Assembly: GCA_047975195.1 (NCBI GenBank)
Contig: JBKEDB010000042.1
Location: forward strand, 62,001 to 126,000
Length of the DNA: 64,000 nucleotides
Source: Cumulibacter sp047975195
Lineage (GTDB): Bacteria > Actinomycetota > Actinomycetes > Mycobacteriales > Antricoccaceae
Direction: 5' to 3'
The number at the start of each line of letters is the position of its first letter. Position 1 is the first letter of the stretch. This document shows positions 26,318 through 35,658 of the stretch, in pieces. The translations under genes were made by a program, and so were the position numbers. The notes beneath the pieces are model-generated. The model was not told the origin of the DNA. It searched no databases and saw nothing but the letters and a program-made list of their open reading frames with translations.

Positions 26318-27770
26318 CCCACAGGGCTTCCTGAAGCACCGCGAGCGGGAGTTGCCGCAGCGGCGTCCTGTAGACGTGCGCATCATGGACTGGAAAGAGG
26401 TCTACGAGGCGCAGGACGGCGACCAGCTCAAGCGGCAGGCCTCGCGGTGTATGGACTGCGGCATTCCGTTTTGCCACTCCGGATGTCCGCTGGGCAACCT
26501 GATCCCGGAGTGGAACACGTTCGCCTGGAAGGGTGACACCGCCGACGGTATCGAGCGGCTGCACGCGACGAACAACTTCCCGGAGTTCACCGGACGGTTG
26601 TGCCCGGCACCGTGCGAAACCGCTTGCGTGCTGGGCATCAACCAGCCAGCGGTGACGATCAAGCAGATCGAAGTGCAGACCATCGAGAACGCGTTCGCTG
26701 AGGGTCTGGTCACGCCGATGCCGCCGGAGCGGCTCACCGGTAAGACCGTCGCGGTCGTCGGATCAGGTCCTGCCGGGCTCGCCGTCGCGCAGCAGCTAAC
26801 GCGTGCCGGGCACACTGTCGCGGTGTACGAGCGCGATGACAAGCCCGGCGGCCTGCTGCGCTACGGCATTCCAGAGTTCAAGATGGAAAAGGCCGTGCTG
26901 GATCGCCGCATCGACCAGATGAAGGCTGAAGGCACCCGTTTCCGCTGTGGCGTCACGGTCGGTAAGGACATCACCGGCGCCGAACTGCGCGCGCGGTACG
27001 ACGCCGTCGTACTCGCCACCGGAGCGACGGTGCGTCGCGATCTGCCGGTCGACGGGCGCGAATTCGTCGGCACGTACCAGGCGATGGACTACCTGCCGCA
27101 GGCCAACCGAGTCGCGTTGGGCGAGGAGGTCGCCGATCAGGTGGTGGCCACCGGCAAGGACGTGATCGTGATCGGCGGCGGCGATACCGGCGCGGACTGC
27201 ATCGGCACGGCGCTACGTCAAGGTGCGGCCTCGGTGACGACGCTGGAAATCATGCCGCAGCCGGGTGATGATCGTCCGGCTTCGCAGCCGTGGCCGACGT
27301 ACCCGACGATCTTCCGGATCGCCTCGGCGCACGAGGAAGGCGGCGAGCGGTTGTACGCCGTGTCGACGAAGCGGATCCTCAGCGATGACGATGGCAATGT
27401 GCGGGCGCTCGAGGTTGCCGAGGTGGCGATGGTTGACGGTCGCTTCGAAGAGGTGCCTGGTACGGCGCGCGAGATCCCGGCGCAGATGGTGCTGCTGGCG
27501 ATGGGGTTCCTCGGTCCGGAGGGCGAAGGGCTCGTGGACCAGCTCGGTGTGCCGTTGGACGAACGCACCAACGTCGTACGCGCGAACGACTATCAGACGT
27601 CGGTGCCGGGTGTCTTCGTCGCCGGTGACGCCGGTCGTGGCCAGTCGCTAATCGTGTGGGCCATTGCCGAAGGGCGGGCTGCTGCGAAGGGCGTGGACGA
27701 GTTCTTGACCGGCGTGCCGTCGCAGTTGCCGCGACCGATCAACCCAGGCGACCGTCCGCTCGTCGTCTAA
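26310..27770 (+). CDS. gltD: Glutamate synthase (NADPH) small subunit
   Basis: A 486-residue GOGAT beta subunit that oxidises NADPH and passes electrons to GltB. The N-terminal iron-sulfur cysteines are in CMDCGIPFCHSGCPLGN and CPAPCETACVLG. The FAD Rossmann motif is VAVVGSGPAGLAVAQQLTRAG and the NADPH motif is VIVIGGGDTGADCIGTA. The end of the FAD domain, GVFVAGDAGRGQSLIVWAIAEGR, is intact. ATG 26310 overlaps the gltB stop (26315-26317) by eight bases and begins MADPQGFLKHRERELP, the usual GltD N-terminus, so translation is coupled. Expression is presumably tied to nitrogen status, but I do not see a GlnR box I would defend. Confidence 0.97.
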   Translation: MADPQGFLKHRERELPQRRPVDVRIMDWKEVYEAQDGDQLKRQASRCMDCGIPFCHSGCPLGNLIPEWNTFAWKGDTADGIERLHATNNFPEFTGRLCPAPCETACVLGINQPAVTIKQIEVQTIENAFAEGLVTPMPPERLTGKTVAVVGSGPAGLAVAQQLTRAGHTVAVYERDDKPGGLLRYGIPEFKMEKAVLDRRIDQMKAEGTRFRCGVTVGKDITGAELRARYDAVVLATGATVRRDLPVDGREFVGTYQAMDYLPQANRVALGEEVADQVVATGKDVIVIGGGDTGADCIGTALRQGAASVTTLEIMPQPGDDRPASQPWPTYPTIFRIASAHEEGGERLYAVSTKRILSDDDGNVRALEVAEVAMVDGRFEEVPGTAREIPAQMVLLAMGFLGPEGEGLVDQLGVPLDERTNVVRANDYQTSVPGVFVAGDAGRGQSLIVWAIAEGRAAAKGVDEFLTGVPSQLPRPINPGDRPLVV

Positions 27771-27933
27771 CCCGCGCGGGCGGCGGGTGCCGCCGTTGAT
27801 CAGGCGTCGATCGATGTGTGCCGGCACGGGGCCGAGGTATGCCGCCCGTGCGCAGACGTTGCTGGCTGCGGATATCGGTGAGTGCCATCGGGAGAAGGCG
27901 CATCACCTGATAGGGATGGTCGCGCCGGCGTTG

Positions 27934-27939
27934 TAGCGT
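27934..27939 (+). promoter_or_regulatory. -10 box for a leaderless SDR transcript
   Basis: TAGCGT ends six bases before the ATG at 27946, so transcription should begin at or next to the start codon. No ribosome site is present, matching a leaderless mRNA. The -35 region is not clear. Confidence 0.5.
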
Positions 27940-27945
27940 CGGTGC

Positions 27946-28782
27946 ATGACTGAACCTCCCCTGAGCACTGACCTGAGCGGGCTGACTGCGATCGTGACGG
28001 GCGCCGGGTCTGCCCCGGCGGAGGTCGTAGGCAATGGGCGCGCGGTCGCGACGTTGCTCGCGCGCCGCGGCGCGAACGTGGTCGCCGTCGACCGCGACGA
28101 GTCTCGCGTCGAAGACACGGCGTCGTACCTCAACGAGTCCGGTGCGTCATGCCTGCCGCTGGTTGGCGACGTCACCGATGACGCCTTTTGCCGGGAGATA
28201 AGCGAACGCGCCGTTGCTGAATACGGCGCGGTGAACATGTTGTTCAACAACGTTGGCGTCGGCGGTCCGCAGGGAACAGTCGTCAACGTTGATCTCGAGA
28301 AGTGGCGCCGTACTCTCGATGTGAATGTCACCTCGATGCTGCTCACCTCGCGATACGCCATCCCGAAGATGGTCTCTGCAGGTGGCGGCGCGATCGTGAA
28401 CATGAGTTCGGCAGCCGGTCTGGTGGGCGGACACGCGCACATCGCCTATGCGGTAACCAAGGGCGCGATCGTGAACATGACGCGCGCGATGGCGGCGCAG
28501 CATGGCGCGGACGGAATCCGGGTCAACTGCGTAGCTCCCGGAATGGCGTACACAGCGATGGTGGCCTCCCAGAACATGACCGCGGAAATGCGTGAGGCGC
28601 GACGCCAGCGCTCGATGCTTCAGACGGAAGGGACGCCGTGGGACGTAGCTGAGACCGTCGTATTCCTGCTGAGTCCGGCTGCGAAGTGGACGACAGGCGT
28701 GACCGTGCCCGTTGATGCCGGCCGTACCGCCGGGGAACGTAGCAACCCGGTGTTTGTCTTCGACAAGGAGATTTCGTCCTGA
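27946..28782 (+). CDS. Short-chain dehydrogenase/reductase
   Basis: A 278-residue SDR oxidoreductase using NAD(P)H. The cofactor motif is the extended form TGAGSAPAEVVGNGRA, in which several residues separate TGAG from GNGRA; an SDR subgroup with this long loop is known. DVT at GDVTDDAF and NNVG are normal, and an acidic VDRDE after strand 2 favours NAD(H). Catalytic residues are Ser in VNMSSAAGLV and the YxxxK in AYAVTKGA. The C-terminus PVDAGRTAGE is typical. It is monocistronic, probably leaderless, and 84 bases upstream of a methyltransferase. The substrate is unknown. Confidence 0.88.
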   Translation: MTEPPLSTDLSGLTAIVTGAGSAPAEVVGNGRAVATLLARRGANVVAVDRDESRVEDTASYLNESGASCLPLVGDVTDDAFCREISERAVAEYGAVNMLFNNVGVGGPQGTVVNVDLEKWRRTLDVNVTSMLLTSRYAIPKMVSAGGGAIVNMSSAAGLVGGHAHIAYAVTKGAIVNMTRAMAAQHGADGIRVNCVAPGMAYTAMVASQNMTAEMREARRQRSMLQTEGTPWDVAETVVFLLSPAAKWTTGVTVPVDAGRTAGERSNPVFVFDKEISS

Positions 28783-28866
28783 GCTGCGATCCGCATCGAG
28801 GGGGGGCAGCGCCGTGACGGACCGGGTGGAATCGCGCTTGTGCGCGGTTAGTGGGAGAATGTTCGG

Positions 28867-29574
28867 GTGACTGTGTCTCCGGACTTTGACCGGCTGTACG
28901 TCGAGGAAACCGACCCGTGGTCGGTGGGGTCGAGTTGGTACGAGCAGCGAAAGGTAGCCGTCGTGCTCGCGGCGCTCGCAGAACGCCGATATACAAGGGC
29001 TATAGACCCGGCCTGCGGCACCGGGCATCTAGCGCGAGCGCTCGCTGACAGGTGTGATGATGTCGTGGCGTGTGATGCATCCGAGGCCGCCGTGGCGGTT
29101 GCGCGGGACGTGTGCGCAGACGCGTCGAATATGACGCTCGACGCCCGTCGCCTACCGTACGACGGTTCGTCGTCGCTCAGGTCGGCAGCCAGCGAAACAG
29201 AGATGTCGTCGCAGCAGGAACCGGCATATCAGGCATTTACGCCGTCGGGCGATGTTCTGCGGATCAGTCAGCGGTCAGCCGCGCCGCGCGGCCCTTTTGA
29301 CCTGATCGTGCTGTCCGAGTTCCTTTACTACCTGCCGGGCGATGAGCGAGCAGCGGCCGTTACCGAGTTGATCGATCGCGCTGCCGACCGAGTTGAGATC
29401 GTCGCGGTCCATTGGCGTGAACGTGCCGACGGCGCGGTGGCGACGGGGGAGGATGTCCACGAGGAGTTGCGCGGCATCTTCGCGGCGCGCCGCTTTCGGC
29501 ACCAGGTGGCGCACTTCGACGAGGAGTTCGTATTGGACGTGTTCACTCGCGGCCACGACCACTACATCTCCTAA
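28867..29574 (+). CDS. SAM-dependent methyltransferase (NodS-like)
   Basis: A 235-residue class I methyltransferase resembling the NodS family. SAM motif I is AIDPACGTGHLARALADR, and motif II/acidic residue is VVACDASEAAVAVAR. FDLIVLSEFLYYLPGDER corresponds to the post-motif region seen in NodS-like enzymes. An N-terminal LYVEETDPWSVGSSWYEQRK stretch with DPW is also characteristic. An insert of about 40 residues (about 100-140) rich in Ser, Arg and Gln lies between strands and may be a loop. The GTG start at 28867 has no strong ribosome site. The acceptor substrate is unknown. Confidence 0.8.
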   Translation: MTVSPDFDRLYVEETDPWSVGSSWYEQRKVAVVLAALAERRYTRAIDPACGTGHLARALADRCDDVVACDASEAAVAVARDVCADASNMTLDARRLPYDGSSSLRSAASETEMSSQQEPAYQAFTPSGDVLRISQRSAAPRGPFDLIVLSEFLYYLPGDERAAAVTELIDRAADRVEIVAVHWRERADGAVATGEDVHEELRGIFAARRFRHQVAHFDEEFVLDVFTRGHDHYIS

Positions 29575-29744
29575 CGGTCACCTGCAGTGGGGTCTCACCG
29601 ATGCCGGACGTTCCGAGGTGCGTCGCCGGGTATCGGTCTTGCAGTCGACTCCGCAGCCCGACCGCACGTCGCAGCCGATTGATCCTTCGTCGGCGTACTG
29701 ACCTGCGATGAGACGCGCCTGGCGCCTCGCACGCGCGACGGCAC

Positions 29745-29772
29745 CCGAGGTGGCCGCGCCCGGCCACCTCGG
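29745..29772. terminator. Hairpin downstream of the methyltransferase
   Basis: CCGAGGTGGCC (29745-29755) pairs perfectly with GGCCACCTCGG (29762-29772) over a 6-base loop. The surrounding stretch 29575-29929 has weak open frames on both strands but none with family features or a ribosome site, so I treat it as non-coding and this hairpin as a probable terminator. Confidence 0.6.
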
Positions 29773-29929
29773 AGTTGGATCGGCAGCCGAGGCGCTCGAG
29801 ATCCTGCTGATCGAGGCGGCATACGAGCGGAACCAATTGAGCGCGGAACGAGAATGGTCCAGCGTAATTTTTTGCGCGTATCGAGTCCGGTGATTGCTGA
29901 ACCGACAGTCGCGAGTCGTCGGTAACGCG

Positions 29930-29966
29930 CTGAGGCCCTGCTCGAGAATCTCGAGCAGGGCCTCAG
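29930..29966 (-). terminator. Terminator of tRNA-Pro
   Basis: CTGAGGCCCTGCTCGAG and its exact complement form a 17-bp stem around loop AAT, 11 bases beyond the encoded CCA of the minus-strand tRNA. It is a strong intrinsic hairpin lacking a U-tract. Confidence 0.85.
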
Positions 29967-29977
29967 TCGGTGTTTCT

Positions 29978-30054
<77 letters not shown>

Positions 30055-30205
30055 GTGAAAGCACCGAAGGGATACTTTACTCGATGCTCCTGTACAAATG
30101 CGAGCGGGTGTGAGGAGGGCGACCGCGTACCGCCTACGCGCTTGCGACTCGCCCGCAACGCGTCGTGTCGCGTCTCGCGCGAGGTCTGTGGGGTTGGATC
30201 CGGGG

Positions 30206-31060
30206 TTAGCGGCGCGCGGTGAGGGTGAGCAGGGTGGCTTCGGGACGGCAGCAGAACCGAATCGGAGCGTACGGCGACGTTCCCAGGCCGGCGCTGACGT
30301 GCAGCGTGGTGTCGTTACCGGCCGGCGACGTCCACGAGGACAGCCACCGAACGCGGGAGCGGTCAATTCCGCAGTTCGTGGTTGGTGCGCCGTAGATCGG
30401 AATTCGCACCTGTCCGCCGTGGGTGTGTCCGGCCAACACCAAGTCGTACCCGTCGTCGGCGAACCAGTCCAACACGCGCGGTTCGGGGGAATGAGTGAGC
30501 CCGATGCGCACATCGGCATCTGCGGCGATGCGCCCGGCGATCTCGGCGTACCTGTCGCGGTGGGTGTGCGGATCGTCGGTGCCGCCGAATCCGATCCGTA
30601 CCCCGGCAACGTCCAGCGTGCCCACGGAGTTGTTCAAGTCGAGCCAGCCGCCGGAGGTTAACTGTTCGCGAAGCGCCCCTAGATCGATGCGTGCACCGCG
30701 TCGATGCGGCCCGCCGCCGGTGAAGTAGTGAATCGGACTTTTCGGCACGGACGCGAAGTGGTCGTTGTTGCCCCAGATGAACGCGCCCGGCAGACCCACA
30801 AAAGGCTCGTGCGCGCGCAGCGAGTTCTCGAACGCGTGCTCATCGCCCCCGACGTGATCGCCCGTAGAGATCACCAGGTCCGGGTTGAATCGAGCCAGCC
30901 GTCGGACCCACGCGACCTTCCATCGCTGCTGCGCCCTCACGTGTAGGTCGGACAACTGCAGTACGCGTATGTCCGGCGATCCCGGCGGCAACACCGGAAC
31001 CGTGAACCGCCGCAACGCGAAATTGTTGCGCTCGACAAGCGTGCCGTAGGCCGCGGTCAA
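30206..31060 (-). CDS. Membrane-anchored metallophosphoesterase (Rv3683-like)
   Basis: A calcineurin-like phosphoesterase with the full metal set: LQLSDLHV (DxH), STGDHVGG (GDH), WGNNDHF (GNND-H), LTHSPE, and AGHTHGGQ (GHxH). It resembles Rv3683, which also neighbours ponA2. The conventional TTG start at 31060 gives 284 residues. However, coding-like sequence continues upstream in frame, including the hydrophobic stretch AGVIATTLTAAGALTAAY that would be the usual N-terminal membrane anchor. No ATG, GTG or TTG lies in that extension before the ponA2 stop; a CTG near 31165 is one candidate. The protein is therefore probably longer than listed and faces the outside of the membrane. The substrate is unknown. 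Confidence 0.85.
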   Translation of the reverse strand: MTAAYGTLVERNNFALRRFTVPVLPPGSPDIRVLQLSDLHVRAQQRWKVAWVRRLARFNPDLVISTGDHVGGDEHAFENSLRAHEPFVGLPGAFIWGNNDHFASVPKSPIHYFTGGGPHRRGARIDLGALREQLTSGGWLDLNNSVGTLDVAGVRIGFGGTDDPHTHRDRYAEIAGRIAADADVRIGLTHSPEPRVLDWFADDGYDLVLAGHTHGGQVRIPIYGAPTTNCGIDRSRVRWLSSWTSPAGNDTTLHVSAGLGTSPYAPIRFCCRPEATLLTLTARR

Positions 31061-31179
31061 AGCACCCGCTGCTGTGAGCGTAGTGGCTATGACGCCAGCT
31101 CGTCGCCGCCATGGCGTCGTGGGGGCATTGGCGCGCGTCGAGGCGATGCGCGGCTGCTCAGTGGTCAGCCGGAGACCGG

Positions 31180-33678
31180 TCAGTTGTCGTCCTCATTATC
31201 GTTGTTGTTGTTCGACGATGAGTTGCTTGGCGGCTTGTCGTCGGACGGTTTTGCGTCCGACGGCTTGTCTTCGTCCTTCTCCTCGTCTTGTTTTTCTTCG
31301 TCCTGCTTTTCTTCGTCTTCCTTGTCGGACTTGCAGCCCGTCTTCGGGTCCTGTCCAGGCTGGCACGGCTGGCCGGCCGGGGCGTTACCGCTGGAGACCG
31401 AGTAAGTGATCGTGGCCGACAGCGGCACCGTGGAGCCGGGTGCAGGAGACTGGCTGGCCACCACACCAGCGGGCAGCGTGGAGTCGACGGGGCTGCCGCT
31501 GTCGACGGCGAAGAAGCCCGCATTCTGCGCCATGGCCTGGCAGTTGGACGGTGACTGACCGACACAGTTGACGCTCATCGTGGTCGACTTGACGGCCTCA
31601 ACCTCGGGATCGCCCGGCGGGAAGTCGCTCACGCCGACGCTTGGCAGGATCTGTTCCATCGCGAGGCGCCAGATCGTCGCAGGGAAGCCGCCACCGAAGC
31701 CCTGCTCGCCGCCGCTACCGGGTAGCGGGTTGTTGTTGGTCGGATCGAAGGCGAGCACCGCGGCCACGATGTCCGGCGTGTAGCCGACGAAGGAATACGC
31801 ACGGTTGGTTTCCGCCGTACCGGTCTTACCGGCGATCTGGTAACCGGGAACGTAGGCGTTCGCTCCGGTCTGGCCACTGTTGCCCGGCATGACGTCCTTG
31901 AGCAGGATCTGGTTGATCGTGTTGGCGATGCCCGGGGACACTGCGTCCTTCGTGCAGTTCGTATCCGGCGTGTACCACGGCTTCTTCGTCTCCGGGTTGA
32001 TCGCCGGCTTGCCATCCGGGCCGGTGATGCTCACGATCGGCGTCGGCTCGCAGCGGGTACCGCTGTTCGCGATGGTGGCGTAGGCGGTTGCCAGCCGCAG
32101 CGGGCTGGTCGACTCCGGGCCAAGGGTGAAGGAGGCGCGCTGTTCAGCCTTGATCGTGTCGGCGATCTCGGTGTCACCGGGCGCCCACAGGCCGGTGTCT
32201 TGCGCGGCCTCTACGACCGGGGTAATCGAGCCCAGGTAATCCTCAAGGGCCACGAAGTAGGTGTTGGAGGACATGTACAGCGCCTGCCATAGCGGCATCC
32301 GGCTCGGATAGCCCGACGTGGCGTTCTCCACCGAGTAGTCGATGCCCATCGCCGCCATGATCTTCGAGGTGTACGGCGGCGGCGCGTTCAACTGGAAGTT
32401 GATGCCGGTGCCCTCGCGCAGCGCCGCAATCGACGTGAACAACTTGTACGTCGATCCGGCGCCGTCACCGTTCGGCAAGATCGGGTAGTTGTTCACGGTC
32501 TGAGTTGGGTCGTTCGGATCGTTGCCGTACTTCTTGTTGACCGCGAGCGCCTGCACCTGACCGGTTTTCGGATCCATGATCGGCATCGTCGCCAGGCGAG
32601 TATCGGACAGGCCGAACGTTGACGGGTCCTGATACAGCACGGGAGCTGCGCTCAAGATCGCGTTCGTCGCGGCGTTCTGGTAACTCGGCTGCAACGACGT
32701 CTTGATCGTCAGCCCGCCCTCTTTAAGAACCTTTTCCGGAATACCGAGGTTCTTCGTCAGGTACGTCGTCACGTAATCGCAGTAGAAGCCGCCGTTCTTG
32801 GGTGCCTCCGCGCAAGCGCGGTTCGGCTTCGCGCCGCCGCCGTCCTTCAAGCCCAATGGCTTCTTCTTGGCCTCGGTGGCCTGGTCTGCGGTGATGGCGT
32901 TCGTGTCTGCCATCGCATCAATCACCAGGTCGCGGCGCTCCTTGGTGGCCTGGGGATTGTTCAGCGGGTCCCACTGAGTCGGCGACTGCACGATGCCGGC
33001 GATCATCGCCGCCTGCGCGATACTCAGGTCGGCGGGTTCGATACCGAAGTACATCTTCGATGCCGCGCGAATGCCGTATGCGCCGCCGCCCATGTTCATC
33101 AGGTTCAAGTAGCGCTCAAGAATCTCGTCCTTGGAGATGGTCTTCTCCAGGTTGACGGCGATCTTCGCCTCGCGCAGTTTGCGTGCGTAGCTGCTTTCGG
33201 TGGCTTCGTCGCGCTCTTTCTGCGTCGTGGCCTGGTAGAAGAGCACGTTCTTCACCAGCTGCTGGGTCAGCGTCGAGGCGCCCTCGTCGGTATCGCCGCT
33301 GATCGTGTTCTTTACCAAGGCGCGGAACATGCCCTCGAGGTCAACACCGTTGTGCTGGTAGAACCGCCGGTCCTCGATCGCCACGATCGCTTTCGGGGCC
33401 CATTCGCCCATCTTGTCCAGCGTGGTCGGCAGCCGGTAGTAGTTGTAGTAGTAGACCAGCGGCGAATCATCTGCGGCCCGTACTCGCGAGATCAGCGCTG
33501 GCTCGGCAGCATTGAACTCGGTATCGACGTCCTGGACCAGCTGCGATGCGGTTTTCGTCGCCGCGCCGGCTCCACCGAGGACGGGAAAGAGCATCGCGGC
33601 AAGCACGAGACCGCCCGCGCAGATCGCTGCGACGAGCTTGACGACGGCCGTCAGTTTGCTGAAAACGGTGCTAGACAC
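31180..33678 (-). CDS. ponA2: Bifunctional penicillin-binding protein (PonA2-type) with PASTA domain
   Basis: An 832-residue class A PBP that polymerises and cross-links peptidoglycan. A membrane anchor is at about residues 12-38. The glycosyltransferase domain has the catalytic Glu in AIEDRRFYQHNGVDLEG, plus GASTLTQQLVKN and GGGAYGIRAASKMYFG. The transpeptidase has SxxK in GAGSTYKLF (about residue 410), SSN in MSSNTYFV, and KTGTAE. One PASTA-like repeat follows (AGVVASQSPAPGSTVPLSATITY). The tail of about 65 residues after the PASTA repeat is Lys/Asp/Glu- then Asn/Ser-rich (for example KEDEEKQDEEKQDEEKD). The GTG start has -10 box TACGCT six bases upstream, so the mRNA is probably leaderless. 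It is divergent from whiB4 as in mycobacteria. Confidence 0.95.
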   Translation of the reverse strand: MSSTVFSKLTAVVKLVAAICAGGLVLAAMLFPVLGGAGAATKTASQLVQDVDTEFNAAEPALISRVRAADDSPLVYYYNYYRLPTTLDKMGEWAPKAIVAIEDRRFYQHNGVDLEGMFRALVKNTISGDTDEGASTLTQQLVKNVLFYQATTQKERDEATESSYARKLREAKIAVNLEKTISKDEILERYLNLMNMGGGAYGIRAASKMYFGIEPADLSIAQAAMIAGIVQSPTQWDPLNNPQATKERRDLVIDAMADTNAITADQATEAKKKPLGLKDGGGAKPNRACAEAPKNGGFYCDYVTTYLTKNLGIPEKVLKEGGLTIKTSLQPSYQNAATNAILSAAPVLYQDPSTFGLSDTRLATMPIMDPKTGQVQALAVNKKYGNDPNDPTQTVNNYPILPNGDGAGSTYKLFTSIAALREGTGINFQLNAPPPYTSKIMAAMGIDYSVENATSGYPSRMPLWQALYMSSNTYFVALEDYLGSITPVVEAAQDTGLWAPGDTEIADTIKAEQRASFTLGPESTSPLRLATAYATIANSGTRCEPTPIVSITGPDGKPAINPETKKPWYTPDTNCTKDAVSPGIANTINQILLKDVMPGNSGQTGANAYVPGYQIAGKTGTAETNRAYSFVGYTPDIVAAVLAFDPTNNNPLPGSGGEQGFGGGFPATIWRLAMEQILPSVGVSDFPPGDPEVEAVKSTTMSVNCVGQSPSNCQAMAQNAGFFAVDSGSPVDSTLPAGVVASQSPAPGSTVPLSATITYSVSSGNAPAGQPCQPGQDPKTGCKSDKEDEEKQDEEKQDEEKDEDKPSDAKPSDDKPPSNSSSNNNNDNEDDN

Positions 33679-33684
33679 CCCGAT

Positions 33685-33690
33685 AGCGTA
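33685..33690 (-). promoter_or_regulatory. -10 box for a leaderless ponA2 transcript
   Basis: On the minus strand TACGCT is followed by six bases and then GTG at 33678. Initiation would fall at the start codon. There is no ribosome-binding site. Confidence 0.55.
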
Positions 33691-33883
33691 CGCAGGACTA
33701 GGTCACTGTCGGGTAAATCGTGAACGATCACCCAGCCCAATTTGCCCACCCCGTCAGCCTCAAACAAGATTTCTGTGTGTCGTAGGAAACAATTTGCCGA
33801 AATCGCGTCATTGCCTACCGGCGAGTAGGTCTCACTCCACGCAAGGCCAGAAATGGCACCCGTGACCAACAGGAGTGAACACA

Positions 33884-34246
33884 ATGTCGAGCACAATCGT
33901 CTTCACTGAATCTGCGCGTACTCCCATGGCCGACTGGACTGCCGAGGCCCGCTGCATTGGCTCCGATCCGGAGGCACTGTTCGTGCAGGGAGCGGCGCAG
34001 CACCAGGCGAAGAAGATTTGCAGCGGCTGCCCGGTACAGACCGAATGCCTCGCCGACGCTCTCGACAACCGCACGGACTTTGGAGTGTGGGGCGGCATGA
34101 CCGAGCGTGAACGCCGCGCGTTACTACGTCGTCATCCGGACGTCACGAACTGGCGCCAGCGCCTCGGCGCACTGGCTCACAGTGGATCTGGTGACCGGTT
34201 GCACCGAGCGCCTTCCGGCATCGGGCGTGCCCGCCGGTACGGCTGA
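33884..34246 (+). CDS. whiB4: WhiB-family iron-sulfur transcription factor (WhiB4-like)
   Basis: A 120-residue WhiB protein that binds an oxygen- and NO-sensitive 4Fe-4S cluster and regulates transcription through sigma factor or DNA contacts. The four cysteines are in ARCIGSD and in KKICSGCPVQTEC (C-x2-C-x5-C). The FGVWGGMTERERRALLRRHP segment carries the GVWGG turn and basic DNA-binding helix, and its wording is closest to mycobacterial WhiB4. The start is ATG 33884 with AGGAG eight bases upstream (an in-frame GTG at 33875 overlaps that site). It is divergent from ponA2 and next to paired ArsA ATPases, the whiB4 neighbourhood of M. tuberculosis. The tail RRYG is basic. Confidence 0.93.
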   Translation: MSSTIVFTESARTPMADWTAEARCIGSDPEALFVQGAAQHQAKKICSGCPVQTECLADALDNRTDFGVWGGMTERERRALLRRHPDVTNWRQRLGALAHSGSGDRLHRAPSGIGRARRYG

Positions 34247-34470
34247 TTGAACCCGAGCCCACGAGCGCGCCGGTGGGTCGATTGAGGTCGCGCTGGGGCT
34301 TGTGTTGGGGTGTGGTTCGCAAATTACGCAGCAGAATCGGGAGGGCATCGTCGATAGCGCGTCGCCCTGGCTCCTGGCCTGCTTTTTTGCGGGCACCTCG
34401 TTTTGAGTGCACCGCGTGGGCGCCGAGTGCGGCACTGTCCAGGTGCACGCTGCCGCCGACCTGGGCACAT

Positions 34471-35658
34471 CTAGGGGGTGGCGAGACGGTCGCCGATGTC
34501 GCGGAGGTCCGCTAAGTCATAGGCGTCGCGTGGCAGTGCTTCGACCTCGCCGAGCGCGACCTCCGGGTGCGCCTTCACGAAACGGTCGGTGAGTTTCTGC
34601 TCGCGCATCGTCAACTCAACCCGTTCGGCGTGTACCCGCAGCGCGGCGGCAGCCAGCGCGCCGTCCTCGGTCGGTTCAACGTCTTCGGGCCACAATTGAT
34701 CGGCGTACTTGCGCGCCCGGCGCGCGCTCAACTCGGGGGCGTGCGAATAGTGCGCTCGGTTCATCACCACTCCCGACAACGGCATGTGCTCGCCGACGAG
34801 TCGCTCGACGAAGTACGACGCCTCGCGCAACGCGTCCGGCTCCGCCGTCGCGACCACGACGAAGGAGGTGCCGGGTTGGCGCAGTAGGTTGTACGTCGCT
34901 TCAGCCCGCGCCCGAAACCCGCCAAACATCGTGTCCAACGCGCCCACGAACGCGGATATGTCGCGCAGCACTTCGCCGCCGATGATCTTCGTCAGCACCC
35001 GGGAGAACATGCCCATCCCGGCGCTGACCAACTTCAACGCGCCGCGGCCCCCGGATCGAGCGGGGGCTAGCAGCACCTTGAGAACCTTGCCGTCCAGGAA
35101 CCGGGCCATCCGCTCGGGAGCGTCCAAGAAGTCCAGCGCCGATCGACTCGGTGGGGTATCGACGACGACCAGATCCCATTCGTCTTTGGCGACGAGTTGG
35201 CCTAACTTCTCCATCGCCATGTACTCCTGCGTACCGGCAAACGAACTCGACAATGTTTGATAAAAGGGATTGTCGAAGATCTGCTGAGCTTTTTCCGGCG
35301 TCGTGTGTTCGAGCACGATCTCATCGAAGGTGCTCTTCATGTCGAGCATCATTGCGAACAACTCGCCGCCGGCGTCGCCCGCGACTCCGGTGACTTCGCG
35401 CGGGGTGTTGTCGAGTTCCTCGATTCCCAGCGATTGGGCGAGCCGCTTTGCCGGATCGATTGTCAGGACGACTACGCGGCGTCCGGCCTCTGCGGCGCGC
35501 AGTGCGATCGAGGCGGACGTCGTTGTCTTGCCGACCCCGCCCGCGCCGCAGCACACGATCACCCGGGTTTGCGCGGATTCGATCAGCTTGTCGATATCCA
35601 GGTGCGACGCGTCCTCGGGACGTAGCCGCGCCCGATGCGCGGCGGCGGGCTCGCTCAC
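34471..35658 (-). CDS. ArsA/GET3-like anion-transporting ATPase (Rv3680-like)
   Basis: A 395-residue P-loop ATPase of the ArsA/GET3 family. Features are the deviant Walker A in CCGAGGVGKTTTSAS, switch I DPAKRLAQSLG, and switch II VVVDTPPSRSALDFLDAPERM. It lacks the arsenite cysteines of true ArsA pumps and is one of a pair. In mycobacteria Rv3679 and Rv3680 form such a pair, and work there links them to glycerol and stress metabolism; I transfer only the family. The start ATG overlaps the stop of the upstream ATPase by four bases (ATGA), so the two subunits are made together and probably form a heteromer. Confidence 0.9.
   Translation of the reverse strand: MSEPAAAHRARLRPEDASHLDIDKLIESAQTRVIVCCGAGGVGKTTTSASIALRAAEAGRRVVVLTIDPAKRLAQSLGIEELDNTPREVTGVAGDAGGELFAMMLDMKSTFDEIVLEHTTPEKAQQIFDNPFYQTLSSSFAGTQEYMAMEKLGQLVAKDEWDLVVVDTPPSRSALDFLDAPERMARFLDGKVLKVLLAPARSGGRGALKLVSAGMGMFSRVLTKIIGGEVLRDISAFVGALDTMFGGFRARAEATYNLLRQPGTSFVVVATAEPDALREASYFVERLVGEHMPLSGVVMNRAHYSHAPELSARRARKYADQLWPEDVEPTEDGALAAAALRVHAERVELTMREQKLTDRFVKAHPEVALGEVEALPRDAYDLADLRDIGDRLATP

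Noticed and set aside
29708..29893. 61-codon plus-strand ORF between methyltransferase and tRNA
   Set aside because: It contains the 29745-29772 hairpin and has no ribosome site or family signal.
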